Origin: Comamonas testosteroni
GTDB taxonomy: Bacteria; Pseudomonadota; Gammaproteobacteria; Burkholderiales; Burkholderiaceae_C
Assembly (NCBI RefSeq): GCF_000761245.1
Contig: NZ_AWOR01000068.1
Coordinates: forward strand, 186,001-250,000
DNA length: 64,000 bases
Reading direction: 5' to 3'
Shown here: in pieces, positions 26,197 to 35,195 of the stretch
Layout: each line of letters begins with the position of its first letter
Position numbering within the stretch: position 1 is the stretch's first letter
Made by a program: the position numbers and the translations under genes
Notes under the pieces: generated by a model
Told to the model about the DNA's origin: nothing
The model's input: only the letters and a program-made list of their open reading frames with translations
Database searches by the model: none

Positions 26197-27316
26197 GGTG
26201 CGTGCGGTCGCCCTGCACAAAGCCCTGCGGCGTCCAGGGCTCCACGCCCTTGGACAGGGCAACGACCTTGAACAGCTCGCCCATCTCGTGCTCCATGACC
26301 AGCTTGGAGGCCATGGAGCGGGCCTTGATGCCGGCCGCATCGAGCTTGGGCGCAAGTCCGCAGTTGATGAGAAAGTGCGCCTGATTGGTATAGCCCAGCA
26401 CGTCGAAGCCCGCATCCTGGGCCGCCACGGCCGTGCCCGTGAAATTGACGTGGGCCGTGATGTCCTTGAGGCCGACCAGCGCCAGAGGGTCGTTGTCCAC
26501 CTGATGCTGGTAGTGGCAGACCAGGGTCCCCATATGGCGCTGCTCGTGGTAGTACTCGCCCTCACCAAAGCCGTAATCGATGAAAAAAGCGGCACCGCGA
26601 GTCAGGCGCTCGCCCAGGGTGTGGATAAACGCCTCGCCCTGGCGGTGGATTTCGGTCAGAAAGTCATGCGGGCCGCCGATATCCACAGGCGGACGCAGCT
26701 CGGTTGCTCGGTCTTCCCAGGCAAAGGCCGCCTCATCCCCCTCAGCTGCGAGCACCACGCCGCGCTCATGCCATTGGCCCTGGGTGCGCTGCAGCAGCTG
26801 CACCGGCATGGCGTCCAGCACCTCGTTGCCGATGATCACGCCTTCCATGGCGTTTGGCAGTGCATCGACCCAGCGCACCAGATGCTCGTACTTGGCCAGC
26901 GCCAGCTTCTGGCGCGCGCGCAGCGTGCCCGAGAGATCGACGATGGTGTAGCGCTCAGGCAAATCGCCCAGAGCCGCCAGCTCGTCAAGGATCTGCAGCG
27001 CCAGTGCGCCGGTGCCGGCGCCGAATTCCCAGATCTCGCGGGTATTCGTTTTTTGTAGCGCTTCCCGTAACTGGGACGCCACCAGCTGACCAAAAATAGG
27101 CGAAATCTCCGGCGCCGTCACAAAGTCGCTGCCCGACTCCGGCATGGCGCCAAACTTGGCCGTTTCATTGGCGTAATAGCCCAGGCCCGGCGCATAGAGC
27201 GCCAGCTCCATGAAACGGTCGAAAGGCAACCAGCCGCCCACGGCGGCAATCTCCTTGGCAATGCGGGATTGCAAGGCGCTCGTTAAACTTGAGGGTTCTG
27301 TCGTCACAACCCGCAT
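26189..27316 (-). CDS. SAM-dependent methyltransferase, MidA/NDUFAF7 family
   Basis: A 375-residue class I methyltransferase related to MidA/NDUFAF7, which in mitochondria methylates an arginine of complex I subunit NDUFS2. Visible are FMELALYAPGLGYYAN, SGSDFVTAPEISPIFGQL, the SAM loop EFGAGTGALA (97-106), and GNEVLDAMPVQ. In bacteria the target is not established, but a complex I role is a fair guess. The start codons of this gene and the divergent SDR gene are only nine bases apart. Confidence 0.85.
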   Translation of the reverse strand: MRVVTTEPSSLTSALQSRIAKEIAAVGGWLPFDRFMELALYAPGLGYYANETAKFGAMPESGSDFVTAPEISPIFGQLVASQLREALQKTNTREIWEFGAGTGALALQILDELAALGDLPERYTIVDLSGTLRARQKLALAKYEHLVRWVDALPNAMEGVIIGNEVLDAMPVQLLQRTQGQWHERGVVLAAEGDEAAFAWEDRATELRPPVDIGGPHDFLTEIHRQGEAFIHTLGERLTRGAAFFIDYGFGEGEYYHEQRHMGTLVCHYQHQVDNDPLALVGLKDITAHVNFTGTAVAAQDAGFDVLGYTNQAHFLINCGLAPKLDAAGIKARSMASKLVMEHEMGELFKVVALSKGVEPWTPQGFVQGDRTHRL

Positions 27317-27325
27317 TTTCCACGA

Positions 27326-28111
27326 ATGTCCTCACCCGCCCGACCACGCACAGTATTGGTGACCGGTTCCGCCCGTCGCCTTGGACGTGACATGGCCCTG
27401 GCCCTGGCCCGCGCGGGCTGGCAAGTGGCTGTGCACTATCGCGACTCCCACGAGCAAGCCATGCAGACCGTGGCTTCCTGCGCGCAGTTGTCGGGGGACA
27501 GCGCGGCTTTTGACGCGGACTTCTTTGACGAGGAGTCGGTGCGCTCGCTGGTGCCACGTGTGGTGGAGCGCTTTGGCCGCATCGACGCTGTGGTCAATAA
27601 CGCCTCGCTGTTCGAGCATGACGATGCCCAGAGCTTCAGCTATGTGGCACTGGAAGCGCATCTGCGCAGCAACACGGGTGCGCCCATATTGCTGTCCCAG
27701 GCTCTGCACGCCCATGTGCAGGAGCGCGTGGCGGCAGGCGAAGAGTCGGCACAGGGCGCCGTGGTCAATGTGCTGGACCAAAAGCTCTGGAACCAGAACC
27801 CCGATTTCCTGAGCTACACCCTCTCCAAGGCGGCTCTGGAAGCCGCCAACACCATGCTGGCCCTGGCACTGGCTCCACGCGTGCGCGTGGTGGGCGTGGC
27901 GCCGGGCCTGACGCTGACCAGCCATATGCTGAGTCAGGAAAAGTTCGAGGCCCTGCACGCCATGAGCCCGCTGGGACGCTCCTCCTCGCCCGAGGACATT
28001 GCCGCCGCCGTGTGCTTCGCACTGGAAAACCGCTCCATGACGGGCACCACCATGCTGGTGGACGGCGGCCAACATTTACAGCGCTTCGAGCGCGATTTTT
28101 CGATGATGTGA
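27326..28111 (+). CDS. short-chain dehydrogenase/reductase, pteridine-reductase-like
   Basis: A 261-residue SDR with the NAD(P) motif TGSARRLGRD, NNASLFEHD, catalytic YTLSK and PGLTL. The TGSARRLG form (Arg instead of the second Gly region) is usual for pteridine reductases such as FolM, and the next gene is folB, so dihydromonapterin/dihydrofolate reduction is the likely activity. This is an inference from motif and neighbour; other SDR substrates are possible. The operon runs SDR-folB-ttcA. Confidence 0.8.
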   Translation: MSSPARPRTVLVTGSARRLGRDMALALARAGWQVAVHYRDSHEQAMQTVASCAQLSGDSAAFDADFFDEESVRSLVPRVVERFGRIDAVVNNASLFEHDDAQSFSYVALEAHLRSNTGAPILLSQALHAHVQERVAAGEESAQGAVVNVLDQKLWNQNPDFLSYTLSKAALEAANTMLALALAPRVRVVGVAPGLTLTSHMLSQEKFEALHAMSPLGRSSSPEDIAAAVCFALENRSMTGTTMLVDGGQHLQRFERDFSMM

Positions 28112-28136
28112 GCCCGCCGAGGCCGCAACTTTTCCC

Positions 28137-28508
28137 ATGACTTCCACTTCCGGACAACAAATTCTCACGCTCACCGGCCTGCGCTTTGACGCCAGCCTCG
28201 GGATTCTTGCGCATGAGAAACAAGAGCCCCAGCCGATCCAGGTCGACGCCGAACTCAACCTCGGCCCCCAGCCCCTGGCTCCGCGCGATGACGACATCCT
28301 CCATGTGCTGGACTACCGCAAGGTGCGCCAGATCATCATCGACGAGTGCACCTCCGAGCATGTGAACCTGCTTGAGAGCCTGATCGGCAAGCTGGCCCAG
28401 CGCCTGCTGCAGCTGCCCGGCGTGCGCGGCGTGCGTGTGAAAATTGCGAAGCTGGAAATTTTTGACGACTGCGAAGTAGCCATTCGCATCGAAACCGGAC
28501 AATGGTGA
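28137..28508 (+). CDS. folB: dihydroneopterin aldolase
   Basis: Makes 6-hydroxymethyl-7,8-dihydropterin in folate synthesis. The 123-residue FolB has [17 protein letters not shown], the [11 protein letters not shown] region, the catalytic helix [17 protein letters not shown] and the end [18 protein letters not shown]. It lies 25 bases after the SDR gene and its stop overlaps the ttcA start by seven bases, so translation is coupled. The folB-ttcA pairing is odd functionally (folate versus tRNA thiolation). Confidence 0.9.
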   Translation: MTSTSGQQILTLTGLRFDASLGILAHEKQEPQPIQVDAELNLGPQPLAPRDDDILHVLDYRKVRQIIIDECTSEHVNLLESLIGKLAQRLLQLPGVRGVRVKIAKLEIFDDCEVAIRIETGQW

Positions 28509-29497
28509 ACCCCATGAATGCAGTAAACGACAACCCCTGGATTGCCGAAGAGGCAGAAGCCGCCGATGCTGCGGCCGCAGAGAGCGCCAACGGCGAAGAA
28601 GCCGCCAAGCCCGGCAAGATCAAGATCGAGCGCGAACAGATCAAGCTCGAAAAGCGCCTGTGCCGCGAAGTGGGCAAGGCCATCCTCGACTACAACATGA
28701 TCGAGGAAGGCGATCGTGTCATGGTCTGCATGTCCGGCGGCAAGGACAGCTACACCCTGCTCGACATCCTGCGCAAGCTGCAAAAGCGTGCACCCGTGAA
28801 GTTCGACATCGTGGCCGTGAACCTGGACCAGAAGCAGCCCGGCTTCCCCGAGCATGTGCTGCCCGAGTACTTCCAGAGCATCGGCGTGGACTACCACATC
28901 GAGAACCAGGACACCTACAGCGTCGTCAAGCGCGTCGTGCCCGAAGGCAAGACCACCTGCGGTCTGTGCTCGCGCCTGCGCCGCGCCATCCTGTACAAGG
29001 TGGCCGACCAGCTGGGCTGCACCAAGGTGGCCCTGGGCCATCACCGCGACGACATCGTGCAGACCATGATGCTCAACATGTTCTACGGCGGCCGCATGAA
29101 GGGCATGCCGCCCAAGCTGGTCAGCGACGACGGCAAGCATGTGGTGATCCGCCCGCTGTGCTATGTGCCCGAGAAGGACACGACACGCTGGGCCCAGTAC
29201 CAGAACTTCCCCATCATTCCCTGCAACCTCTGCGGCAGCCAGGACGGCCTGCAGCGCGTGGCCGTGGGCAATATGCTGCGCGAGTGGGACAAGAAGTTCC
29301 CCGGCCGCATCGAGAGCATGTTCCGCGCCATGGGCAACATCGTGACCACCCACATGATGGACCCCCAGCTGCACGACTTCAGGAACGCCAAGGCCACCGG
29401 CATTGCCGATCCCAACGGAGACATGGCCTTTGACCATGAAGAGCTGCCAACCATGGCCGCCCTGCCCGGCGGAGTGCAAGTGGTACAACTGTCCTGA
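28502..29497 (+). CDS. ttcA: tRNA 2-thiocytidine biosynthesis protein
   Basis: Thiolates C32 of certain tRNAs using ATP and a 4Fe-4S cluster. The 331-residue protein has the PP-loop SGGKDS (78-83), the cluster cysteines Cys153 and Cys156 in [11 protein letters not shown] plus a third in [11 protein letters not shown], and the [20 protein letters not shown] block. The start at 28502 overlaps the folB stop; an ATG at 28514 is also possible. An acidic Ala/Glu-rich extension (about residues 12-37) precedes the core. A stem-loop follows at 29536. Confidence 0.95.
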   Translation: MVNPMNAVNDNPWIAEEAEAADAAAAESANGEEAAKPGKIKIEREQIKLEKRLCREVGKAILDYNMIEEGDRVMVCMSGGKDSYTLLDILRKLQKRAPVKFDIVAVNLDQKQPGFPEHVLPEYFQSIGVDYHIENQDTYSVVKRVVPEGKTTCGLCSRLRRAILYKVADQLGCTKVALGHHRDDIVQTMMLNMFYGGRMKGMPPKLVSDDGKHVVIRPLCYVPEKDTTRWAQYQNFPIIPCNLCGSQDGLQRVAVGNMLREWDKKFPGRIESMFRAMGNIVTTHMMDPQLHDFRNAKATGIADPNGDMAFDHEELPTMAALPGGVQVVQLS

Positions 29498-29535
29498 GCG
29501 GACTTTTGAACTAAAACCGGACCCTGTAGTCCAAT

Positions 29536-29565
29536 CAAAGGCCCATTCGATGGGCCTTTGTCGTT
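29536..29565 (+). terminator. terminator after ttcA
   Basis: CAAAGGCCCAT / ATGGGCCTTTG stem with a TCG loop, then TCGTTTTC. A moderate intrinsic terminator. Confidence 0.7.
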
Positions 29566-29580
29566 TTCAGAGAAATCATC

Positions 29581-30312
29581 ATGAACCTGCGCAAAACCTC
29601 CTTACGCTGGATCGGCCTTGCGGCCCTGACTGCGACGGCTCTGCTGGCCGGCTGCAGCACGGTGCGCGAGGTCAACAGCACGGTGCAGAGCTTTTCCGCA
29701 CTGAGCACCATCCCCGTGCCGGCCACCTACCGGCTGGAGACCCTGCCCTCTCAACAAGGCCAGGTGAACTTCGCGGCCGTGGAAGCCCAGGCCCAGCATG
29801 CGCTGGCCCGCGTCGGCCTGACGCGCGACGACTCGCACGCCAGCCTGGTGGTGCAGATCAGCGCCATGGCCCGCTATGCGCGCGACTGGGCCAGCTGGCC
29901 CTACTACGACCCCTACTGGGGCCCGCGCTGGGGCTGGGGCATGAGCTACGGCCGCGGCTTTGGCTGGGGCTTTGGCGGCGGCATGATGTTCAACGAGCCG
30001 CCGCTGGAGTATTACCGCGCCGTGAGCATCGTCATGCGCGATATCAAGACCCAGCAGATCGTCTACGAAACCTCGGCCCAGCGCCAGGATGTATGGACCG
30101 ACGACCCGGCCATATTCGGCATTTTGTTCGATGCGGCGCTGACGGGCTTTCCCAAGCCGCCGCAGGGCCAGCGCAATGTGCGCACCGTCATCCAGCCGCC
30201 GGGGGCCCAGCCTGCCAGCGGCACGCCGGCAACACCTGCACAGCCCGCCGCATCGGTTGCGCCAGCAGCACCGGCCACCATGGCGCCGGCCACCGTGGCG
30301 CCGGCACGTTGA
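29581..30312 (+). CDS. DUF4136 lipoprotein
   Basis: A 243-residue lipoprotein with the lipobox LLAGC (Cys25). The mature part begins STVREVNSTVQSFS and contains the DUF4136 fold, interrupted by an aromatic- and Gly-rich stretch (WPYYDPYWGPRWGWG, about residues 105-135). The C-terminal ~45 residues are an Ala/Pro-rich tail, probably unfolded. It is expected at the inner face of the outer membrane or the inner membrane; function unknown. It may be stress related like many Trp/Gly-rich DUF4136 proteins, but this is not shown. Confidence 0.75.
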   Translation: MNLRKTSLRWIGLAALTATALLAGCSTVREVNSTVQSFSALSTIPVPATYRLETLPSQQGQVNFAAVEAQAQHALARVGLTRDDSHASLVVQISAMARYARDWASWPYYDPYWGPRWGWGMSYGRGFGWGFGGGMMFNEPPLEYYRAVSIVMRDIKTQQIVYETSAQRQDVWTDDPAIFGILFDAALTGFPKPPQGQRNVRTVIQPPGAQPASGTPATPAQPAASVAPAAPATMAPATVAPAR

Positions 30313-30415
30313 TTTGCAATCTTCAACAGTTGTCGGGCCTGGCGCGTGCTAACGTGCAGCTCGGCTTGAACCGGGTCCTCCTGCCTGGGCCCTCGCCATG
30401 AAAAGGATGACTGTC

Positions 30416-30898
30416 ATGAAGAAACTTGCTCTCTCCACCCTGCTTTGCGCCACAGTGGCCGCGGGCTCCTTCAGCGCCTATGCCAGCGGCCTCGGCGACG
30501 CCTTGCGCGGCCAGCTGAGCGGCGGCGCAGCCGAGAGCAGCTCCAGCGCCTCGGGCCTGGGCGGCATGCTCGGCGGCTCCGGCGGCTCTTCGGCACTGTC
30601 GGCCCTGGGCCTGGGCAACCTGAGCTCCGGCACGGCCAGCAATGCCGCCGGTGTCCTCACCTACTGCATGAAGAACAACTACCTGAACGCCGACAAGGCC
30701 GCCCAGGTCAAGAATCAGCTGCTGGGCAAGCTGGGCCTGGGCCAGAAGGAAGAGCCCAAGGACCAGGGCTACCAGAACGGCCTGATGGGCATGGTCACGG
30801 GCGCCGACGGCAAGAGCTTCAGCCTGGACAAGGTCAAGAGCAACCTCAAGGAAAAGGCCTGCGACTTTGTGCTGGACAATGCCAAGTCACTGATCTGA
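30416..30898 (+). CDS. exported DUF2501 protein (YjjA-like)
   Basis: A 160-residue secreted or periplasmic protein. The signal peptide ends SAYASG; a Gly/Ser-rich low-complexity region (residues ~30-75) precedes the DUF2501 domain with VLTYCMKNNYLNADKAAQVKNQLLGKLG and a C-terminal ACDFVLDNAKSL; two cysteines may pair. The ATG at 30416 has AAAGGA at 30402-30407; an earlier ATG at 30398 is less well placed. Function unknown. Confidence 0.75.
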   Translation: MKKLALSTLLCATVAAGSFSAYASGLGDALRGQLSGGAAESSSSASGLGGMLGGSGGSSALSALGLGNLSSGTASNAAGVLTYCMKNNYLNADKAAQVKNQLLGKLGLGQKEEPKDQGYQNGLMGMVTGADGKSFSLDKVKSNLKEKACDFVLDNAKSLI

Positions 30899-30948
30899 CA
30901 CCGAAAGACATGGCGGCCGGCGCTTGAAGCGCAAGTGCTGCAATGCCC

Positions 30949-30981
30949 AAAGGCTTGCAACCGTGGTTGCAGGCCTTTTTT
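30949..30981 (+). terminator. terminator after the DUF2501 gene
   Basis: AAAGGCTTGCAACC / GGTTGCAGGCCTTT (one mismatch) followed by TTT. A clear intrinsic terminator. Confidence 0.85.
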
Positions 30982-31161
30982 CTTGGCTGCAGCAACATTT
31001 GCCCAGGAAAAAGCAGCGCCTTGCACCGCCATCATCACGCCCCCCGAGCAGAGCGCTGCCGTCCATGCCCCAGGTGCGCCCTGCCAGGCTGGGGCTGTGC
31101 AAGCTGGTGATTCGCGCACCATGGCCCGCTGTGCCTGACGGACGAAGGCCGAGTCTTAAAA

Positions 31162-31179
31162 GGTCTGTAACAACAGACC
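31162..31179. promoter_or_regulatory. inverted repeat upstream of the histidine phosphatase gene
   Basis: GGTCTGT-AACA-ACAGACC, perfect 7-bp arms, 73 bases before the start codon. Either an operator or an mRNA leader hairpin. The rest of the 352-base gap (30899-31251) holds only the terminator and no convincing gene. Confidence 0.45.
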
Positions 31180-31251
31180 GGGGTACAGGCACACTTTGTT
31201 TGCAAGACAATGACTGTTCAATAAAACAACCCACGCTGAACGAGCCAAGAC

Positions 31252-31893
31252 ATGCACGCCACGCGCATCATTGCCATCCGGCACGGAGAGACAACCTGGA
31301 ATGTCGATGGACGCATCCAGGGGCATCTGGATATCCCCTTGAACGACACCGGCCTGTGGCAGGCCGAGCAGGCGGCCCAGGCGCTGGCCGACGAGAGCAT
31401 TGCCGCCATCTACAGCAGCGACCTGCAGCGTGCCCATGTCACGGCGCAGGCGATTGCCCAGAGATCCGGTGCACCTCTGCACACCACCACCGGCCTGCGC
31501 GAGCGCTGCTTCGGCGATTTTCAGGGCCGCACCTTCAAGGATGTGGAAGCCACCCAGCCCGAGGACGCCCAGCTATGGCGCACGCGCAACCCGGCCTATG
31601 CCCCGCCCGGAGGGGGCGACTCGCTGCAGGCCTTGCGCGAACGCATCTTTGCCACCGTGGACCGGATTGCACGCCAGCATGAGGGCGAGCAGATCGTGCT
31701 GGTCGCCCATGGCGGTGTGATGGATGTGCTCTACCGCCTGGCCACGCGCCAGGACTTCCAGACGCCACGCACCTGGGAGCTGAGCAACTGCGCCATCAAT
31801 CGCCTGCTCTGGACGCCTGACGGCCTGTCTTTGGTAGGCTGGGCAGATACCGCACACCTTCAGCAAGGCAGCCGAGATGAAGCACATTCCTGA
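31252..31893 (+). CDS. histidine phosphatase family protein (GpmB-like)
   Basis: A 213-residue phosphoglycerate-mutase-like phosphatase. The phosphohistidine motif is RHGETTWN (His11), with the second active-site His in LVAHGGVMD and a conserved RERCFGDFQG. Could be a cofactor-dependent mutase homologue or a broad phosphatase such as CobC; the lack of cobalamin genes nearby argues against the latter. Its end overlaps the next gene by 17 bases, so both are coupled. Confidence 0.85.
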   Translation: MHATRIIAIRHGETTWNVDGRIQGHLDIPLNDTGLWQAEQAAQALADESIAAIYSSDLQRAHVTAQAIAQRSGAPLHTTTGLRERCFGDFQGRTFKDVEATQPEDAQLWRTRNPAYAPPGGGDSLQALRERIFATVDRIARQHEGEQIVLVAHGGVMDVLYRLATRQDFQTPRTWELSNCAINRLLWTPDGLSLVGWADTAHLQQGSRDEAHS

Positions 31894-33061
31894 GCATTTG
31901 CAGACCCTTGTCGGCCAGGCCGTCAAACGCATAGACACGCCCGCGCTGGTCATCGACCTGGACGCCATGGACCGCAATATCGAGCGCATGGCCCGCTTTG
32001 CCCAGCAGCATGGCGTGCTCTGGCGCCCGCATGCCAAGCTGCACAAAAGCGCTCATATCGCCCATCTGCTCGAGCATGCCGGTGCCTGCGGTCACTGCGT
32101 GCAAAAAGTCAGCGAGGCCGAGGCACTGGCCCAGGGCGGCATCACCAATATCTTCATCAGCAACGAAGTCATTGCCCTGCCGAAGCTGGCGCGCGTGGCG
32201 GCTCTGGCCAAGGCACTGAATGCCCAGGGCGGACGACTGGCCCTGGCCGTGGATTGCGAGGAAGGCATCACCCGCCTGGCACGGGCCCTGCAGGATGCGC
32301 AGGCAGGCGATTCGGCCATGGACGTGCTGGTGGAGATCAATGTAGGCCAGAACCGCTGCGGCGCAGAGCCCGGCGAAGCCGCCCTGGTCCTGGCACAGGC
32401 CATTGCCGCCCAGCCCACGCTGCGCTTTGCTGGCCTGCAGGCTTATCACGGCGGAGCCCAGCATCTGCGCAGCGCCGAAGTGCGCAAGGCAGCCATCGAC
32501 CAGGTGCTCAAGCTCGTCAACCGCACGCGCCACGAGTTCGACCGCGCCGGCCTGGCCATCCCGCTGATCACGGGTGCGGGCACGGGAACCATGGTCAACG
32601 AAGCCGCCAGCGGCATCTATGGCGAAATCCAGCCCGGCTCCTTCCTCTTCATGGACGCCGACTACGCCGCCAACCAGCGCGACGCGGCCCAGCCCCTGTT
32701 CGAGCATGCGCTCTACGTCAAGACCCAGGTCATGTCGCTCAGCGGCGACCATGCCGTCTGCGACGCTGGCCACAAGGCCCATGCCATAGACTCCGGCCTG
32801 CCCAGACTGCATGCGCTGGCGCCCGAAAACGCGCTGCGCTTTGCCAATGGCGGCGACGAGCATGGCGTGCTGCACCCCGATGCCGAGGCCGGCAACCACA
32901 GCGGCTGGCTGCCAGCGCTGGGCGAGAGCCTGTGGCTGATCCCCGGCCACTGCGACCCTACGGTCAATCTGCACGACCACCTGATCGGCGTGCGCGGCGG
33001 CCGGCTCAAGGGCGTGGTCGAGCGCATCTTCACCGTTGACGGGCGCGGCGCGCTGACCTGA
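31877..33061 (+). CDS. D-threonine aldolase-like PLP enzyme
   Basis: A 394-residue fold-type III PLP enzyme (alanine-racemase-like barrel) of the DSD1/D-threonine aldolase group. The PLP lysine is expected at Lys54 in WRPHAKLHK. The C-terminal metal motif is PGHCDPTVNLHD, seen in D-threonine aldolase, D-3-hydroxyaspartate aldolase and D-serine dehydratase-like enzymes. It likely cleaves a beta-hydroxy-D-amino acid to glycine and an aldehyde, or dehydrates D-serine. The sequence does not separate these. It is coupled to the upstream phosphatase gene. Confidence 0.82.
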   Translation: MKHIPEHLQTLVGQAVKRIDTPALVIDLDAMDRNIERMARFAQQHGVLWRPHAKLHKSAHIAHLLEHAGACGHCVQKVSEAEALAQGGITNIFISNEVIALPKLARVAALAKALNAQGGRLALAVDCEEGITRLARALQDAQAGDSAMDVLVEINVGQNRCGAEPGEAALVLAQAIAAQPTLRFAGLQAYHGGAQHLRSAEVRKAAIDQVLKLVNRTRHEFDRAGLAIPLITGAGTGTMVNEAASGIYGEIQPGSFLFMDADYAANQRDAAQPLFEHALYVKTQVMSLSGDHAVCDAGHKAHAIDSGLPRLHALAPENALRFANGGDEHGVLHPDAEAGNHSGWLPALGESLWLIPGHCDPTVNLHDHLIGVRGGRLKGVVERIFTVDGRGALT

Positions 33062-33113
33062 TGCGATCTTGCCCCGAGCTCTTCTTGCCTCGGGCTTCGA
33101 TTGCTACATAAAT

Positions 33114-33193
33114 AATAGCTTACAACGCATTTCACACAATGATTTCAAGGCATAAACAGCCTGAACTTCATGCCTGAAAGGCGCTAACAGCTC
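33114..33193 (+). repeat. 80-bp dispersed imperfect palindrome, copy at 33.1 kb
   Basis: AATAGCT at the left and GGCGCTAACAGCTC at the right. TGATTTCA at positions 27-34, CCTGAA at 47-52 and TGAA at 62-65 match the copy at 14195 with no gap (38 of 54 bases identical over the right part). It fills most of the gap between two convergent genes and could serve as their transcript end. Confidence 0.8.
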
Positions 33194-33199
33194 TCTTTT

Positions 33200-33955
33200 T
33201 TACAGGCTTTCAGGCCACCAGCCGTCGGCGCGGCGCTCCATGCGTGGGCAGTCGTAGGCCGCAACCACAGGGATGGCACTGCCATCGGCACGCACCAATT
33301 TCTGCTGCCACTGCATGCCCTGGCGCATGGCCACGGCAATGGCGGCCACGTGGGCACCGCAGCGCTCGAGCAGCTTGAGGCCCGACACCATGGTCGTGCC
33401 CGAACTCACGGCATCGTCGACCACCAGCACGCGCTTTCCGGCAATCAGGCCCAGCTGATTCGGGTCGACATAGAGCAGCTTGCCCTTGCCCGGCGTGGTG
33501 ATGGAGCTGACGGGCTCGCTGAGCTCGTCGCGATACCAGTATTTGCGCGAATAGCCCAGCGGCACATAGCGGCTGTGACCCAGGTGGCGCGCCACCAGCG
33601 GCGCAAAGGCCAGGCCCAGCGTGGGCAGGCCGATGACCGCATCGAAGTCATGCGCCCCGGCGGCTTGCGCCATGTGCAGCGCCAGCTCCTCCACCACCTG
33701 CATCGATGCCTGATTGGCAATCAGAGAGGCCACGCAGCGGTCCGGAGCCGAGCCATCGGCCGTGGGCATGCCGCGCAGCGGCAGCAGCAGATAGCGGCCG
33801 TCGGGCAATCTGGCCGGGTAGCTCTTCGCATAGGGCGGCAGCGGCGACTGGCTCAGCTCGGCCTCGGTGACGGTGGCTTGCCAGTAGTCGGTCGTGGCAT
33901 CGAAGCCGGGCAGGTTCTGGCCGCAAAGGTCGGCCACGGATGCAATTTCACTCAT
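33200..33955 (-). CDS. phosphoribosyltransferase-domain protein
   Basis: A 251-residue type I PRTase with the PRPP-binding loop VLVVDDAVSSGTT and FDAVIGLPTLGLAFAPLVAR, typical of purine-salvage-type enzymes. The N-terminal ~90 residues are extra. It is the third gene of the operon Bug protein - M20 hydrolase - PRTase, seven bases after the M20 gene. That context points to uptake and hydrolysis of a base- or nucleoside-related amide, but this is inference; the base specificity is not readable. Confidence 0.8.
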   Translation of the reverse strand: MSEIASVADLCGQNLPGFDATTDYWQATVTEAELSQSPLPPYAKSYPARLPDGRYLLLPLRGMPTADGSAPDRCVASLIANQASMQVVEELALHMAQAAGAHDFDAVIGLPTLGLAFAPLVARHLGHSRYVPLGYSRKYWYRDELSEPVSSITTPGKGKLLYVDPNQLGLIAGKRVLVVDDAVSSGTTMVSGLKLLERCGAHVAAIAVAMRQGMQWQQKLVRADGSAIPVVAAYDCPRMERRADGWWPESL

Positions 33956-33962
33956 ACAAAAC

Positions 33963-35192
33963 TCAGTCGCGATGCAGATAGCTCTCGGCCAGCTTCACCC
34001 AGTACGAGGCAGTGACGGGCAGCAGGTTGTCGTTGAAGTCATAGGCCGCGTTATGCACCATGCAGCCGCCCTCGCCCATGCCGTTGCCGACGATGAAATA
34101 GTTGCCCGGAACCTGGTTGAGCATGATGGCGAAGTCGTCGCTGGCCTGCAGTGGCTGCAGATCGGGAATCAGCCATTGCTCGCCTGGAAATGCACGCGCC
34201 ACCTCCACCGCAAAATCCGTCGCGGCCTTATCGTTCATGACGGGCGGATAACGCCATTTGTAGTCCACCTCGGCCGTGGCGCGGTGCACGGCGGCCTGGG
34301 CATGGGCCATGGCCGTGATGCGCTCGCGCAACTGCTGGCGCACCTCGGGGCAGCGCGCGCGGATGGTCACGCGCAGCTCGCAGGTTTCGGGAATCACATT
34401 GGGCGCATCGCCCGCATGGATGGCACCGATGGTGACCACCGCCATGTCGTTGGGGTCGATCTCGCGCGAGCGTATGGTCTGCAGCGCCAGCACCAGATGC
34501 GAAGCCACAACGATCGGGTCCACGGCCACATGGGGCATGGCGCCATGGCCGCCCTTGCCGCGGATGGTGATGATGGCCGTGTCCGAGCTGGAATACATCA
34601 CGCCCGAGCGAAAGCCGAACTGCCCGGCCGGGTAGCCGGGCTCGTTGTGAAAGGCATAGAGTGCATCGCAGGGAAACAGCTCGAACAGGCCCTGCTCCAC
34701 CATCTTCTGCGCGCCGCCATGGCCTTCCTCGGCGGGCTGAAAGATCAGATTGAGCGTGCCCTGGAGCTGATCCTTGCGCCCGGCCAGCACCCTGGCTGCG
34801 GCCAGCAGCGTGGCCGTGTGTCCGTCGTGGCCGCAGGCATGCATCTTGCCGTCGTGACGGCTAGCATAGGGCAGACCCGTGGTTTCACGGATAGGCAGCG
34901 CATCCATATCGGCGCGCAGGCCAAGACGTTTGCCGATGTGCTTGCCATGGGCATGGTCACCACAGCGCAGCGTCCCCACCACGCCGGTGTCGCCCAGGCC
35001 ACGATGGACCTCGTAGCCCCATTCGGCCAGTCTGGCGGCCACGATATCGCCGGTGCGGTGCTCTTCGTAGGCCAGCTCGGGATGGGCGTGCAGATCATGG
35101 CGCAGGGCCAGCATCTCGGCCGCTACAGCAGCCACTTCGGGCAGCACGGGCGGATGGATCTCGGCATGCACCGGGTTCAAAGGCGCGGCCAT
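33963..35192 (-). CDS. M20 family amidohydrolase
   Basis: A 409-residue cytoplasmic metal-dependent amidohydrolase of the hippurate hydrolase/IAA-amino-acid hydrolase type. The metal motifs are HACGHDGHTATLL, PAEEGHGGAQKM and a late YFIVGNGMGEGG; the dimerisation domain carries GGHGAMPH. It probably removes an acyl group from an N-acyl amino acid or similar amide. It lies three bases after a Bug binding-protein gene and just before the PRTase gene, so it may act on the ligand of that binding protein. Confidence 0.88.
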   Translation of the reverse strand: MAAPLNPVHAEIHPPVLPEVAAVAAEMLALRHDLHAHPELAYEEHRTGDIVAARLAEWGYEVHRGLGDTGVVGTLRCGDHAHGKHIGKRLGLRADMDALPIRETTGLPYASRHDGKMHACGHDGHTATLLAAARVLAGRKDQLQGTLNLIFQPAEEGHGGAQKMVEQGLFELFPCDALYAFHNEPGYPAGQFGFRSGVMYSSSDTAIITIRGKGGHGAMPHVAVDPIVVASHLVLALQTIRSREIDPNDMAVVTIGAIHAGDAPNVIPETCELRVTIRARCPEVRQQLRERITAMAHAQAAVHRATAEVDYKWRYPPVMNDKAATDFAVEVARAFPGEQWLIPDLQPLQASDDFAIMLNQVPGNYFIVGNGMGEGGCMVHNAAYDFNDNLLPVTASYWVKLAESYLHRD

Positions 35193-35195
35193 GGC

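Noticed and set aside
30982-31251. Short ORFs across the terminator and gap before the phosphatase gene
   Set aside because: They begin inside the DUF2501 terminator, lack ribosome-binding sites and show no protein-like composition.
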